The position numbers and the translations under genes were made by a program. The notes beneath the pieces are model-generated. The model was not told the origin of the DNA and did no database searches. It worked only from the letters and a program-made list of their open reading frames with translations. From positions 1 through 64,000 of the forward strand of contig NZ_SCOT01000008.1 of NCBI RefSeq assembly GCF_005502465.1: 64,000 bases of DNA. The letters are read 5' to 3'. This DNA comes from Sphingopyxis sp. L1A2A. GTDB taxonomy: Bacteria; Pseudomonadota; Alphaproteobacteria; Sphingomonadales; Sphingomonadaceae. Within the stretch, counting starts at the first letter, position 1. Each line of letters starts with the position of its first letter. Below are positions 27,022 through 35,507 of this stretch, in pieces.

Positions 27022-27895
27022 ATTCGGCGGCCTGAATCATGGCGTCGGGTAGCGGCCGCGCTTGCCCGGCGGCGCCGACCAGACCGGCGAGCCAGCGCGC
27101 CATCGATGCCACTCTGGCACGATCGGGCACACGGTCGGCGCCCAGATAGAGGCGGCGATCGATCTCGATCTGCACCGCATGAACCGCCTGCCCCGGATTG
27201 CCGTGCGTGCGGATGATGTGCCCGCCGGCATAGGGTTGATTGCGCGAGACCGGCTCGTCCAGACCTGCGGCCGCCGCCAGCACCAGATCGACCAGCCATC
27301 CACCCGCCGTCACCCCGAAATGATCGCCGACGACGATGGTCGCACCATGGCCGGGCTGACCGATCGGGATCGTCGGCATCGAATGGAGATCGAGCAGGAT
27401 CGCGTAACCGAACCGGTCGCGCGCCGCCGCCAAAGCATCAGCGAGCGCCGCATGATAGGGCCGGTGAAAGGAGTCGAGCCGCCATTGCAGCGCCGCCTGG
27501 TCGATCGGCTTTTTCCAGAGCGGCCCGCAATCGGCCAGCCGCGTCGGCACCACCCCCAGACCGGCGCGTTCCTTGCGCCCCGGTACCGAAAATTGCGCGC
27601 GCAGCGGCATCGCGACCTCGCCCGGCGCCATCTGCCCCTCGCCGCGATTGCAATCGGCGACGGCCCGCGCCCACAGACCATGCACCACGGTGGCCCCCGC
27701 TCCGACCGCTCCCGCGGCGATCAGATCGCACCAGCTGTCCTCGAGTCGTTCGAGATCGGCCTGTCCAACCCGGGCCGCCGTCAAAATCTCTGGAGGATAG
27801 AGCCTTCCCGCATGCGGCACCGACACGACCACTGGGCCGATCGCCGCGGGCCGGTTGACAGCGATGGCGGCGGGCGGGATGGTGCGGGATCGCAT
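27020..27895 (-). CDS. N-formylglutamate amidohydrolase family protein
   Basis: Predicted zinc amidohydrolase of the HutG2/N-formylglutamate deformylase family. The 291-residue protein has VVVSVPHAGRLYPPEIL near residues 22-38, LEDSWCDLIA near 51-60, VADCNRGEG near 79, ILLDLHSMPT near 169 and VHAVQIEIDRRLYL near 240; the conserved His, Asp and Glu are the metal and catalytic ligands. No hut genes are present. Pairing with a cpdR-like gene is a known alphaproteobacterial arrangement, so a role outside histidine breakdown is possible. Confidence 0.85.
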   Translation of the reverse strand: MRSRTIPPAAIAVNRPAAIGPVVVSVPHAGRLYPPEILTAARVGQADLERLEDSWCDLIAAGAVGAGATVVHGLWARAVADCNRGEGQMAPGEVAMPLRAQFSVPGRKERAGLGVVPTRLADCGPLWKKPIDQAALQWRLDSFHRPYHAALADALAAARDRFGYAILLDLHSMPTIPIGQPGHGATIVVGDHFGVTAGGWLVDLVLAAAAGLDEPVSRNQPYAGGHIIRTHGNPGQAVHAVQIEIDRRLYLGADRVPDRARVASMARWLAGLVGAAGQARPLPDAMIQAAE

Positions 27896-28048
27896 GGATC
27901 ATGGGTGGCAAAAAAAGCGCGATGAATCCAGCACTGCCAAGTCAATTTGTTAAATCTCTGACGCTATGGCGGATTTGGCGTTAAGGATGCGAGCGGTCAT
28001 CGTCGACCGGAACCGGCCGTATCGAGGGATCAGGGGACAGATTTCAGC

Positions 28049-28426
28049 ATGATTCGTATTCTTCTGGCCGAGGATGATGATGTGATGCGCGAATATCTCG
28101 CGCGGGCGCTGACCAGCGCCGGTTATCACGTCACCGCGGTCGATCGCGGTACCGCCGCGGTCCCCTATATCGATTCGGGAACTTTCGACCTGCTGCTGTC
28201 GGACATCGTCATGCCCGAAATGGACGGCATCGAACTCGCCCAGCACACCGCCAAGGTCGCGCCGCAGACGCAGGTGATGTTCATCACCGGCTTTGCCGCC
28301 GTGTCGCTGCGTGCCGAGGAAAATGTGCCGCAGGCAAAACTGCTGTCGAAGCCGTTCCACCTGAAAGATCTGGTGCGCGAAGTCGATAATCTGTTCGGCC
28401 GCGCCGACCGGTCGAGCCAACAATAA
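28049..28426 (+). CDS. cpdR: CpdR-like single-domain response regulator
   Basis: A receiver domain with no output domain, 125 residues. Acidic pocket EDDD at residues 8-11, phospho-acceptor Asp52 in LLLSDIVMPEMDG, Thr in MFITG and Lys in LLSKPFHL are all present. The helix 1 sequence AEDDDVMREYLARALTSAGY is very close to CpdR, which when unphosphorylated helps ClpXP degrade CtrA and other cell-cycle proteins. Divergence from the amidohydrolase gene agrees. A TTAA half-site in the upstream gap might be a CtrA contact but the full box is absent. Confidence 0.85.
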   Translation: MIRILLAEDDDVMREYLARALTSAGYHVTAVDRGTAAVPYIDSGTFDLLLSDIVMPEMDGIELAQHTAKVAPQTQVMFITGFAAVSLRAEENVPQAKLLSKPFHLKDLVREVDNLFGRADRSSQQ

Positions 28427-28496
28427 CGACATCATCGGGCGCGAAGGGCTTGCCAAGCGTTGCCGGGGATATTAGGGGGCCGTCACCCCAAGGGAT

Positions 28497-28571
28497 GGGC
28501 GTGTAGCTCAGTGGTAGAGCACTGTGTTGACATCGCAGGGGTCGCAAGTTCAATCCTTGCCACGCCCACCA
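28497..28571 (+). tRNA. tRNA-Val (GAC)
   Basis: Cloverleaf with acceptor GGGCGTG/CACGCCC, D-arm GCTCAGTGGTAGAGC, anticodon stem CTGTG/CGCAG with loop TTGACAT (anticodon GAC), T-arm TCGCAAGTTCAATCCTTGC, encoded CCA (28569-28571). Length 75. Confidence 0.95.
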
Positions 28572-28573
28572 TT

Positions 28574-28610
28574 AAAAACGCCGCCACCCAGCCGGGTTGG
28601 CGGCGTTTTT
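28574..28610 (+). terminator. Rho-independent terminator after tRNA-Val
   Basis: AAAAACGCCGCCA and TGGCGGCGTTTTT form a 13-bp stem around an 11-base loop, ending in five T. It directly follows the tRNA 3' end. Confidence 0.9.
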
Positions 28611-28638
28611 GCTATGGGGCTAATCGGCATTGCAAACC

Positions 28639-28701
28639 GTAGCCCCGGGCTTGTCGAAGGGCGCTTCCCGGCGAGGCGCCCTTCGACAAGCTCAGAGCTA
28701 A
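28639..28701. repeat. Inverted repeat, GCCTGTCGAAGGGC family, copy 2
   Basis: Arms 28639-28664 and 28676-28701 are complementary with a few mismatches around an 11-base loop. The arms match copy 1 (4052-4114) closely in GTCGAAGGGCGC. It lies at the 3' end of the SDR gene. Confidence 0.8.
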
Positions 28702-28717
28702 GGTGCTGGCCCGACCC

Positions 28718-29509
28718 TTACGCCATACCGCGCGCCAGATCGCCGCGCGATGCGTCGCCGACCTGGCTGCCGCCGTCGCAGTCGAGGATCGTGCCGGTGA
28801 TATAGCCCGCGGCGGGCGAGCACAGGAACACCGCCGATTCGGCGACCTCCTCGATCTTGCCCCAGCGTTTCATCGCGATGCGGTCGAAATGCGACTGGCG
28901 CGTCTCGGCATCGGGCGCGAGGCGCTTCATCCCTTCGGTATCGGCGATCGGACCCGGCGAAATCCCGTTCACCCGCACCTCCGGCCCCCATTCGAGCGCC
29001 AGCACACGAATCAGCTGGTTGATCCCCGCCTTTGCCGCGCAGGCATGGACCTGTAGCGCCGAGGCGTTGACCGCCTGCCCCGCAGTGATCGCGATCAGCG
29101 ATGCGCCGGGGCGATTGAGCAGGTCATGACAGCCGCGGAACACGTTGAAGGTGCCGTTGAGGTCGATGTCGACGACGGTGCGAAAGGCGTTCGCCGACAT
29201 ACCGAGCGCTGGCGCGAGGAAATTGCCTGCGGCGCCTGAAATCACGATGTCCATCGGGCCGAGCTGATCGGCGACCTCCTCCATCGCGCCGCGAATCGCG
29301 GCATAGTCGCGCACATCGGCCGACAGCCCGACCGCACCGGCGCCGATGTCGGCGGCAGCGCGCGCGGCCTTGTCGGGGTCACGCCCCGCAACCGCGACCT
29401 TGGCGCCGAGCTCAGCAAAGCGTTTGGCGATGCCCAGATTGATGCCGCTGGTGCCGCCGGCGACGAACGCCGTTTTGCCCGCGAGCAGATTATCGCGAAA
29501 TGTCGTCAT
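28718..29509 (-). CDS. SDR family oxidoreductase, 2,4-dienoyl-CoA reductase-like
   Basis: A 263-residue Rossmann oxidoreductase. NAD(P) binding is shown by AFVAGGTSGINLGIA near residues 13-27 and AVAGRDPDKA with Arg after the second strand, which favours NADPH. The usual catalytic Tyr of Y-x3-K is absent: the segment reads VHACAAKAG near residue 156, keeping only Lys. This, with NFLAPALGMSANAFRTV and ITAGQAVNASALQVHA, matches the peroxisomal-type 2,4-dienoyl-CoA reductases, which reduce double bonds in beta-oxidation of unsaturated fatty acids. Start chosen at MTTFRDNLLAG. Confidence 0.82.
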   Translation of the reverse strand: MTTFRDNLLAGKTAFVAGGTSGINLGIAKRFAELGAKVAVAGRDPDKAARAAADIGAGAVGLSADVRDYAAIRGAMEEVADQLGPMDIVISGAAGNFLAPALGMSANAFRTVVDIDLNGTFNVFRGCHDLLNRPGASLIAITAGQAVNASALQVHACAAKAGINQLIRVLALEWGPEVRVNGISPGPIADTEGMKRLAPDAETRQSHFDRIAMKRWGKIEEVAESAVFLCSPAAGYITGTILDCDGGSQVGDASRGDLARGMA

Positions 29510-29634
29510 CGTGCCTCTCTCCCTTGCTTCTCTTATCGGCGCCCCCCGCATCCACCGCCATTGTACATAATGCGGGGTTGACGGATGGCGATCAGTCGCC
29601 TTTTGAAACTGGAACAGACAGCAAGGACGAACCG

Positions 29635-30504
29635 ATGGCAAGTGCCGGCCCCACCTCGAACGCTTTCATCTCGCAGCGGCTGAAGCTGCATTATGTCGAT
29701 TGGGGCAATCGCGGTGCGCCGCCGCTGCTGCTCGTCCACGGCGGGCGCGACCATTGCCGCAACTGGGACTGGGTCGCCGACAAGCTGCGCGATCGCTATC
29801 ATATCATCGCCCCCGACCTGCGCGGACACGGCGACAGTGCCTGGTCGCCCGACGGCAATTACGCGATGGACGGCTTTGTCTATGACCTGGCGCAGCTGAT
29901 CCATCAGCTTGATCTGGGGCCGATCAGCATCGTTGCCCATTCGATGGGGGGCAATATCGCGCTGCGCTACACCGGGCTTTATCCGGAAAATGTCCGCAAG
30001 CTGGTCGCGATCGAAGGGCTTGGTCCGTCGCCAAAGATCATCGCCGAACGCGCCCAAAAACCTTATGCCGAACGCTTCCGCAAATGGATCGACGACAAGC
30101 GTCAGGCCGCCGGGCGTACCCCGCGCCGCTATGCCACCCTCGACGATGCGCTGGCGCGGATGATGGGCGAGAACGCCTATCTGACCGAAGCACAGGCACG
30201 CCACCTGACCATCCACGGCATCAGCCGCAACGAAGACGGCAGCTGGAGCTGGAAGTTCGACAATTACCTCAACGTCTGGCCCGCCTTCGATATGCCGCAG
30301 GACGATATTGCGGCGCTGTGGGGGGCGATCACCTGCCCCACCCTGCTGCTCTACGGCGCCAACAGCTGGGCATCGAACCCCGAAGGCGACGGGCGCCTGG
30401 CGCATTTCAATACCGCCAAGGTGATCGAATTCGAAAATGCCGGCCACTGGTTGCATCACGACCAGTTCGACCGGTTCATGTCCACGCTAGACGATTTCCT
30501 GTAA
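29635..30504 (+). CDS. Alpha/beta-fold hydrolase
   Basis: A 289-residue cytoplasmic hydrolase. Oxyanion-hole segment LLVHGGRDHCRNWD near residues 32-45, nucleophile elbow VAHSMGGN (Ser near residue 102), acid in the LLLYGANS region, and the catalytic His in AGHWLHHDQ near the C terminus. The substrate is unknown. It is divergent from the dienoyl-CoA reductase-like gene with a 125-base shared gap, so a common fatty-acid or acyl-ester context is plausible but not shown. The start is the ATG giving MASAGPTSNAF. Confidence 0.85.
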   Translation: MASAGPTSNAFISQRLKLHYVDWGNRGAPPLLLVHGGRDHCRNWDWVADKLRDRYHIIAPDLRGHGDSAWSPDGNYAMDGFVYDLAQLIHQLDLGPISIVAHSMGGNIALRYTGLYPENVRKLVAIEGLGPSPKIIAERAQKPYAERFRKWIDDKRQAAGRTPRRYATLDDALARMMGENAYLTEAQARHLTIHGISRNEDGSWSWKFDNYLNVWPAFDMPQDDIAALWGAITCPTLLLYGANSWASNPEGDGRLAHFNTAKVIEFENAGHWLHHDQFDRFMSTLDDFL

Positions 30505-30525
30505 ATCGACCCCGATTGGTGCGCG

Positions 30526-31272
30526 ATGGCGCGCATGTTGGGGCAGACGATGGCCTATACCGGGCAGATTTCCAGGCGGCAGCGGGTCGTGTCGGGCGGC
30601 GGTGCCCTGTTTGCCGTCGTCGCGGTCGGCTTTGGCCTGGCCAGCGGTCTCGACCTCGACGTCGTCCGCAAGGCCAGCCAGGCGATCGCCGCGCTCGCCA
30701 TCCCGGCACCGCCGCCACCAGAGCCGGTCGAACCGCAAACGATCGCCAGCGACAAGGCGAGCGGCAAGGCCTCGGCGGCGAACCGGCACGCCAAAGCCGC
30801 CCCCGTTGTCGCTCCCAAAGCCAAACTGCCGCCGATCGTGCCCCCGGTTACCGCCGCACCACAGCCCGGCGCGGGCAATGACGCGTCGGCGGGCGCCACG
30901 CCCAGCCCCGGGACCGGATCGGGCGCCGGCGGGCGCGGCGACGGCACCGGCGCGGGGGGTTCGGGCAGCGGCACCGGCGGTGGCAGCAAAGCGGTGTGGC
31001 AGAGCGGCACGATCCGCGACCGCGACTATCCCGCCGCCGCCCGCCGCGCGCGCGTCGGCGGCGAGGTCGAGGTTCGCTTTACGATCCAGCCGACGGGCCG
31101 TGTTACCGGGTGCCGCGTGACGCGCTCAAGCGGCGATGCCGCGCTCGACAACGCGACGTGCCGCCTGATCGAGGAGCGTTTTCTTTTCAAGCCCGCGACC
31201 AACGCCGCGGGCGATGTGGTGGCCAGCGCCTATGGCTGGCGGCAAAGCTGGTGGCTGGAATCGCGACGCTGA
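30526..31272 (+). CDS. TonB family energy transducer
   Basis: Links the proton-motive force of the inner membrane to outer-membrane receptors. The 248-residue protein has one N-terminal transmembrane helix (GGALFAVVAVGFGLASGL, residues 24-41), a Pro/Ala region with PAPPPPEPVEPQ, a Gly/Ser-rich spacer (residues 120-160) and a TonB C-terminal domain with DYPAAARRARVGGEVEVRF and DNATCRLIEERFLFKPA. It is followed by a siderophore receptor, which it probably energises. In-frame ATGs at 30535 and 30550 are also possible. Confidence 0.88.
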   Translation: MARMLGQTMAYTGQISRRQRVVSGGGALFAVVAVGFGLASGLDLDVVRKASQAIAALAIPAPPPPEPVEPQTIASDKASGKASAANRHAKAAPVVAPKAKLPPIVPPVTAAPQPGAGNDASAGATPSPGTGSGAGGRGDGTGAGGSGSGTGGGSKAVWQSGTIRDRDYPAAARRARVGGEVEVRFTIQPTGRVTGCRVTRSSGDAALDNATCRLIEERFLFKPATNAAGDVVASAYGWRQSWWLESRR

Positions 31273-31325
31273 ACGGTATCGGGCAGAGGGCGCCGCGCGA
31301 GCGCTGCGACAAAATGCAACTTAGA

Positions 31326-31340
31326 TGCGAATAGTTCGCA
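31326..31340 (+). promoter_or_regulatory. Fur-like operator before the siderophore receptor
   Basis: TGCGAA-TAG-TTCGCA is a 6-3-6 palindrome in an A/T-rich patch 70 bases upstream of the receptor start. It shares TTCGCAAT with the site at 37585-37600. Iron-responsive control of receptor and tonB genes by Fur is usual. Confidence 0.55.
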
Positions 31341-31410
31341 ATATACGTTGACACTGCGATCGACTCTCAATAGCGGGCGCCCCAAGCCAATCACAAACCA
31401 GGGGTTTACC

Positions 31411-33813
31411 GTGAAGCCATCGACATCCGCCTCGTTCCTCGCCCTTTCCTGCGTCGGCAGCCTGATCAGCGCGCCCGCCTTCGCTACCGAGACCGGAACC
31501 GAGGCGCAGGATGCCCCCGGTAGCCGCGGCGATATCGTCGTTTCGGGGACACTGGCGACCGAGGTGGAATCGCCCAAATCGACCGCGCCGATCGTTGACA
31601 CGCCGCAGACGGTCACGGTCGTGTCGCAGGAACAGCTGCGCCAGCAGAATCTGCTCACCCTGCGCGATGCGCTCTCGACGATCCCCGGCATCACCTTTGG
31701 CGCCGGCGAAGGCGGCGGCGGCTATGGCGATTCGATCAACCTGCGCGGCTATTCGGCCAACAACGACCTGACCGTCGATGGCGTCCGCGACGCCGCCCAA
31801 TACAGCCGCACCGACCCGTTCAACCTGCAACAGATCGAGGTCTATAACGGCGCCAACTCGGTGTTCAACGGATCGGGCAGCGTCGGCGGCACGATCAACC
31901 TGGTCAGCAAGATCCCCTTTGCCCGCAACGCGACGACGGTGCAGGCGGCGGTCGGCACCGATAATTATTACCGCGGCTCGATCGACAGCAACTGGCGGGT
32001 CAGCGACCTGATCGCGGTGCGCCTCAACGCGATGTATCACGAAAACGACGTCCCCGGCCGCGACATCGAAAACTTCAAGCGCTGGGGCGTCGCGCCATCG
32101 ATCACCATCGGCGTCGACAGCGACACCAGCCTGACCCTCGCCTATGTTCATCAGGACGATGACAACACCCCGATCTATGGCGTTCCCTATTATCTCAGTA
32201 CCGTCAACGACGGCCCGCTAGCCGGGGTCGACGACAGCGACTATTTCGGCATCGTCAATCTCGACAAGCAGCAAACCAAGGTCGACCGCCTGACCGCGAC
32301 CTTCCGCCATGCGTTCAGCGACAATGTCTCGATCCGCAACCTCACCCGCTGGCAGCGCGTCGGCCAGTACAGCCAAACCAGTGCGCCGCAGGGCGTTTTC
32401 TGCCTGGCCAGCGGTCTTCAGCCGATCGGCGCAGGACCGAATTCGACCGTCGCCATTGCCTGTCCGGCGGGCCAGAATGTCCCGGGCACCTATTATCAGA
32501 GCGGCCCGCGCGGACTGGTTCGTGATCAGGTCAACGACCTGCTCCACAACCAGAGCGACCTGACGATCGTCACCGGTGAAACGGGCGGCACGCGCAACAC
32601 CCTCGTTGTCGGCGCCTCCTTCTCGCGCGAGGATTATGAAATCACCACCGCGTCGCTGCTGCGCAACCCCAATGGCTCGGCGGTGACCCCGCTGCCGCCG
32701 ATCAGCCTGTCGAACCCGAACACCGTCTATACCGGCCCGATCAACTTCACCGTCACCGCGCGGTCAAAGGGCTATAGCCGCAACGCCGCCATCTATGCTT
32801 TTGATACGCTTGAACTCGGCAGCATGTTCGAACTGAACGCCGGTGTCCGGTACGAAAGCAACCGCGCCGAATTCCGCAATATCCCGCTGACCTTTGTTCC
32901 CTCGGGGACGACCGACCTGACCGCGGCGCAGCGCGCGCCGCAGATCAGCGACGAAAATCTGTTCTCGTACCGCGTCGGCGCAGTGTTCCACCCGATCGAG
33001 AATGTCAGCCTCTATGCCGCCTATGGCAACGCCAAGACGCCGTCGTCGGCAACCGTGCGCCTCGGCTGCGGCGTCACCCCCGCGACGCCGGGCGCAGCCG
33101 ATCCCTGCGCGGTCGCGCCGGAAAAGGCGCGCACCTATGAAATCGGCGCCAAGGCCGAGTTGATGGACAAGCAGCTGCTGCTCACCGCGGCGCTGTTCCG
33201 TAACGAACGCAGCAATTTCCGCACCCCGTCGAACGACCCTTCGCTGCCCAACTCGCTGCAAGTGCTCGACGGTCAATCGCGCGTCGATGGCGTCGCGCTG
33301 GGCGTGACCGGCAATGTGACCCCCGAATGGGCGATCTTTGCCAACTACACCTATCTCGACAGCGAAGTGCGCCAGAGCGTTTCGGACTTCTGCCTGCGCT
33401 CGCCCGCATCCACTGGCTGCGGCAACAGCGCCGCAATCGTCGATCCGCAGGCAGGCGACCGCCTGATCCAGACGCCGAAGCATTCGGGCAGCCTGTTCAC
33501 CACCTATGCCTTCCCGTTTGGGCTGCAGGTGGGTTACGGCCTGACCTATCAGGGCAAGTTTGCGACCAACCAGCGCAACCTGCTCCAGCGGACCCAGTTC
33601 ATGGTCGACGACTATCTGATCCACCGCGCCTTTGTGTCCTATGATTTCAAGAACGGCCTGGTCGCGCAGCTCAACGTCACCAACCTGACCAACGAGGATT
33701 ATTACACTGGCGTCCGCAACAATGTGAACGCGACCACCGGCGCCGTCTCGGGGGGCTGGGCGACCCCCGGCGATGCGCGATCGGCGGTGTTCAGCCTCTT
33801 TTACAACTTCTGA
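31411..33813 (+). CDS. TonB-dependent siderophore receptor
   Basis: Outer-membrane gated channel for ferric siderophores, 800 residues. A signal peptide (about 1-25, ending APAFA) is followed by DIVVSGTL, the plug domain with VDTPQTVTVVSQEQLRQQ and LRDALSTIPGITFGAGEGG, NNDLTVDGVRDAAQYSR and IEVYNGANSVFNGSGSVGG, then a 22-strand barrel ending in ARSAVFSLFYNF with the terminal Phe. The pattern is the FhuA/FcuA siderophore class. Start is a GTG behind AGGGG; the frame opens 21 codons earlier. The exact siderophore is unknown. PiuC follows by 58 bases. Confidence 0.93.
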   Translation: MKPSTSASFLALSCVGSLISAPAFATETGTEAQDAPGSRGDIVVSGTLATEVESPKSTAPIVDTPQTVTVVSQEQLRQQNLLTLRDALSTIPGITFGAGEGGGGYGDSINLRGYSANNDLTVDGVRDAAQYSRTDPFNLQQIEVYNGANSVFNGSGSVGGTINLVSKIPFARNATTVQAAVGTDNYYRGSIDSNWRVSDLIAVRLNAMYHENDVPGRDIENFKRWGVAPSITIGVDSDTSLTLAYVHQDDDNTPIYGVPYYLSTVNDGPLAGVDDSDYFGIVNLDKQQTKVDRLTATFRHAFSDNVSIRNLTRWQRVGQYSQTSAPQGVFCLASGLQPIGAGPNSTVAIACPAGQNVPGTYYQSGPRGLVRDQVNDLLHNQSDLTIVTGETGGTRNTLVVGASFSREDYEITTASLLRNPNGSAVTPLPPISLSNPNTVYTGPINFTVTARSKGYSRNAAIYAFDTLELGSMFELNAGVRYESNRAEFRNIPLTFVPSGTTDLTAAQRAPQISDENLFSYRVGAVFHPIENVSLYAAYGNAKTPSSATVRLGCGVTPATPGAADPCAVAPEKARTYEIGAKAELMDKQLLLTAALFRNERSNFRTPSNDPSLPNSLQVLDGQSRVDGVALGVTGNVTPEWAIFANYTYLDSEVRQSVSDFCLRSPASTGCGNSAAIVDPQAGDRLIQTPKHSGSLFTTYAFPFGLQVGYGLTYQGKFATNQRNLLQRTQFMVDDYLIHRAFVSYDFKNGLVAQLNVTNLTNEDYYTGVRNNVNATTGAVSGGWATPGDARSAVFSLFYNF

Positions 33814-33871
33814 TCGAACCGGGCGGGCGCGGCGATTGTCGTTCCCGCCCTTTTCAGCTTAGAAGCAGCCA

Positions 33872-34555
33872 ATGATCCGGATCATTCCCGATGTGCTGGG
33901 CGCCGACGGCGTTGCAACGCTGCGCGCCATCCTAGACGCCGCCGACTGGATCGACGGCAACGAAACATCGGGACCGCAGGCGGCGCTCGCGAAACGCAAC
34001 CAACAGCTGCCTGAGTTCGGCGAAGCCGCGAGCGAAGCGGGCCGCCTTGTGCTCGACGCGCTGGGCCGCAGCCCCTTGTTTATCGCCGCGGCGCTGCCGC
34101 TCAAAATCTATCCGCCCTATTTCAACCGCTATGGCGGCGGCGAAAATTTCGGCGATCATATCGACAATGCCATCCGCATGCGCCGCGGCACCGAGTTCCG
34201 GATGCGCAGCGATCTGTCAGCGACGCTCTTCCTTGCTGATCCCGATAGCTATGAGGGCGGCGGGTTGGTCGTCGAGGGCTTTTCCGAAGCGCCAGGGATC
34301 AAATTGCCCGCGGGGCATATGGTGCTCTATCCCGCAACGACCGTGCACCGCGTCGAACCGGTGACCGCAGGGACGCGCGTCGCGAGCTTTTTCTGGATCC
34401 AGTCGATGGTACGCGACCAGGGCCAGCGCAATCTGCTCTTCGACCTAGACCTGGGGGTACAGGGCGCCGCCATGGCGCTGGGTCAGGGCGACGCCACGGT
34501 GGTGCGCCTGACCGGGGTCTATCACAATCTGCTGCGCCGCTGGGCCGACAGCTAG
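33872..34555 (+). CDS. piuC: PiuC-type Fe(II)/2-oxoglutarate dioxygenase
   Basis: A 227-residue PKHD-type hydroxylase of the PiuC/YbiX family, usually paired with siderophore receptors. Iron ligands His96, Asp98 (GDHIDNA) and His159 (TVHRVEP) and the 2-oxoglutarate-binding Arg169 are present. The C-terminal part [31 protein letters not shown], read as [12 protein letters not shown], is typical. Its substrate is not known in the family. It likely shares the iron-regulated transcript of the receptor, and ends tail-to-tail with apbE, the two stops sharing a CTAG. Confidence 0.93.
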   Translation: MIRIIPDVLGADGVATLRAILDAADWIDGNETSGPQAALAKRNQQLPEFGEAASEAGRLVLDALGRSPLFIAAALPLKIYPPYFNRYGGGENFGDHIDNAIRMRRGTEFRMRSDLSATLFLADPDSYEGGGLVVEGFSEAPGIKLPAGHMVLYPATTVHRVEPVTAGTRVASFFWIQSMVRDQGQRNLLFDLDLGVQGAAMALGQGDATVVRLTGVYHNLLRRWADS

Positions 34556-35415
34556 CTCAGCATCGCGCGCCAGCCGCGCGAGATATATTCGCGATCACCC
34601 GCAATCACGCAGGCGGCGAGCTGCTGCGCATCGGCCAGCGCGATTGCCGCTGCGGGGCCAAGCACGGTCAGCGCCGTCGCCCAGCCGTCGGCCATCATGC
34701 AGCTGCGGTGCAATACCGTCACCGACGACACCATATTGACGATCGGCCGCCCGGTGCGCGGGTCGAAACTGTGCGAGTAGTGACGGCCATTGGCAGTGAA
34801 ACCACGGCGATAATTGCCTGACGTCGCCGCCGACAGATCGTGCAGCGCAATCCGGTACGGCGCCACCGACGAGGCGGGCGGCATTTCGACATCGATCCAC
34901 CACGGCTGGCCGTCGGGCCGGATCCCCTCGCCGCGCAGCTCGCCGCCGACGTCGAGCAGGAAATGGCGCACGCCCTGCGCCAGAAGCCATTCGGCGGTGA
35001 GATCAACGCCATAGCCCTTGGCAATCCCCGACAGATCGAGCATCGCGCTTTCGCTACGCCGGATGCGGCGGGCATTGGGGTCGAAATCGATCCGGCGTTT
35101 GCCGTTATCGGCGGCATCTGGCACGCGATCGACCGGGCCGTTGGCGCCAAAGCCCCATTGCTCGGTCAGCACGCCCAGGCACGGGTCGAACGCCCCGTCG
35201 CTCGCGCGCCCTATCGCCAGCGCGGCATCGACGACATGGGCAAATTCGGCGGGCAGATCGCACCACACGTCGGGCGCGGTGCGGTTGAACCGCGACAGGT
35301 CGGACGCGGCGTCCCACTGGCTCATCTGTGCAACGACGCGGTCGAGCGCCGCCTGCACCCCCGCGACGACCGATGGCGGCGCCGCGACCGCCTGTAGCGA
35401 CCACGTCGTCCCCAT
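34552..35415 (-). CDS. apbE: FAD:protein FMN transferase (ApbE)
   Basis: Attaches FMN from FAD to a Ser/Thr of target proteins in extracytoplasmic redox systems. The 287-residue protein has [15 protein letters not shown] near residue 39, GAFDPCLG near 94, the Mg/FAD-binding [13 protein letters not shown] near 128, [12 protein letters not shown] near 154 and [11 protein letters not shown] near 212. From the first ATG there is no signal peptide. Sequence upstream in frame (about 32 codons back to the DUF4198 stop) is open and ApbE-like but has no ATG, GTG or TTG, so a CTG start is possible. It ends the four-gene minus-strand run. Confidence 0.88.
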   Translation of the reverse strand: MGTTWSLQAVAAPPSVVAGVQAALDRVVAQMSQWDAASDLSRFNRTAPDVWCDLPAEFAHVVDAALAIGRASDGAFDPCLGVLTEQWGFGANGPVDRVPDAADNGKRRIDFDPNARRIRRSESAMLDLSGIAKGYGVDLTAEWLLAQGVRHFLLDVGGELRGEGIRPDGQPWWIDVEMPPASSVAPYRIALHDLSAATSGNYRRGFTANGRHYSHSFDPRTGRPIVNMVSSVTVLHRSCMMADGWATALTVLGPAAAIALADAQQLAACVIAGDREYISRGWRAMLS

Positions 35416-35507
35416 CGTTTCGCCGCTGACGCTCGTGATCGCCGCCCCCGGGTCGCGCGCGGCAAAGGCCGCGGGTGTCAGCGCCCGGGGGATCAGGATG
35501 CGATCGC

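Noticed and set aside
22723..27299. Very long minus-strand frames extending upstream of E1 beta and thyA
   Set aside because: The upstream parts run antisense to, or out of frame with, real genes and even through a tRNA. High GC keeps them open without protein-like features.
26762..28571. Genomic island with tRNA-Pro or tRNA-Val as attachment site
   Set aside because: No integrase, no direct repeat of the tRNA 3' ends, and base composition like the flanks.
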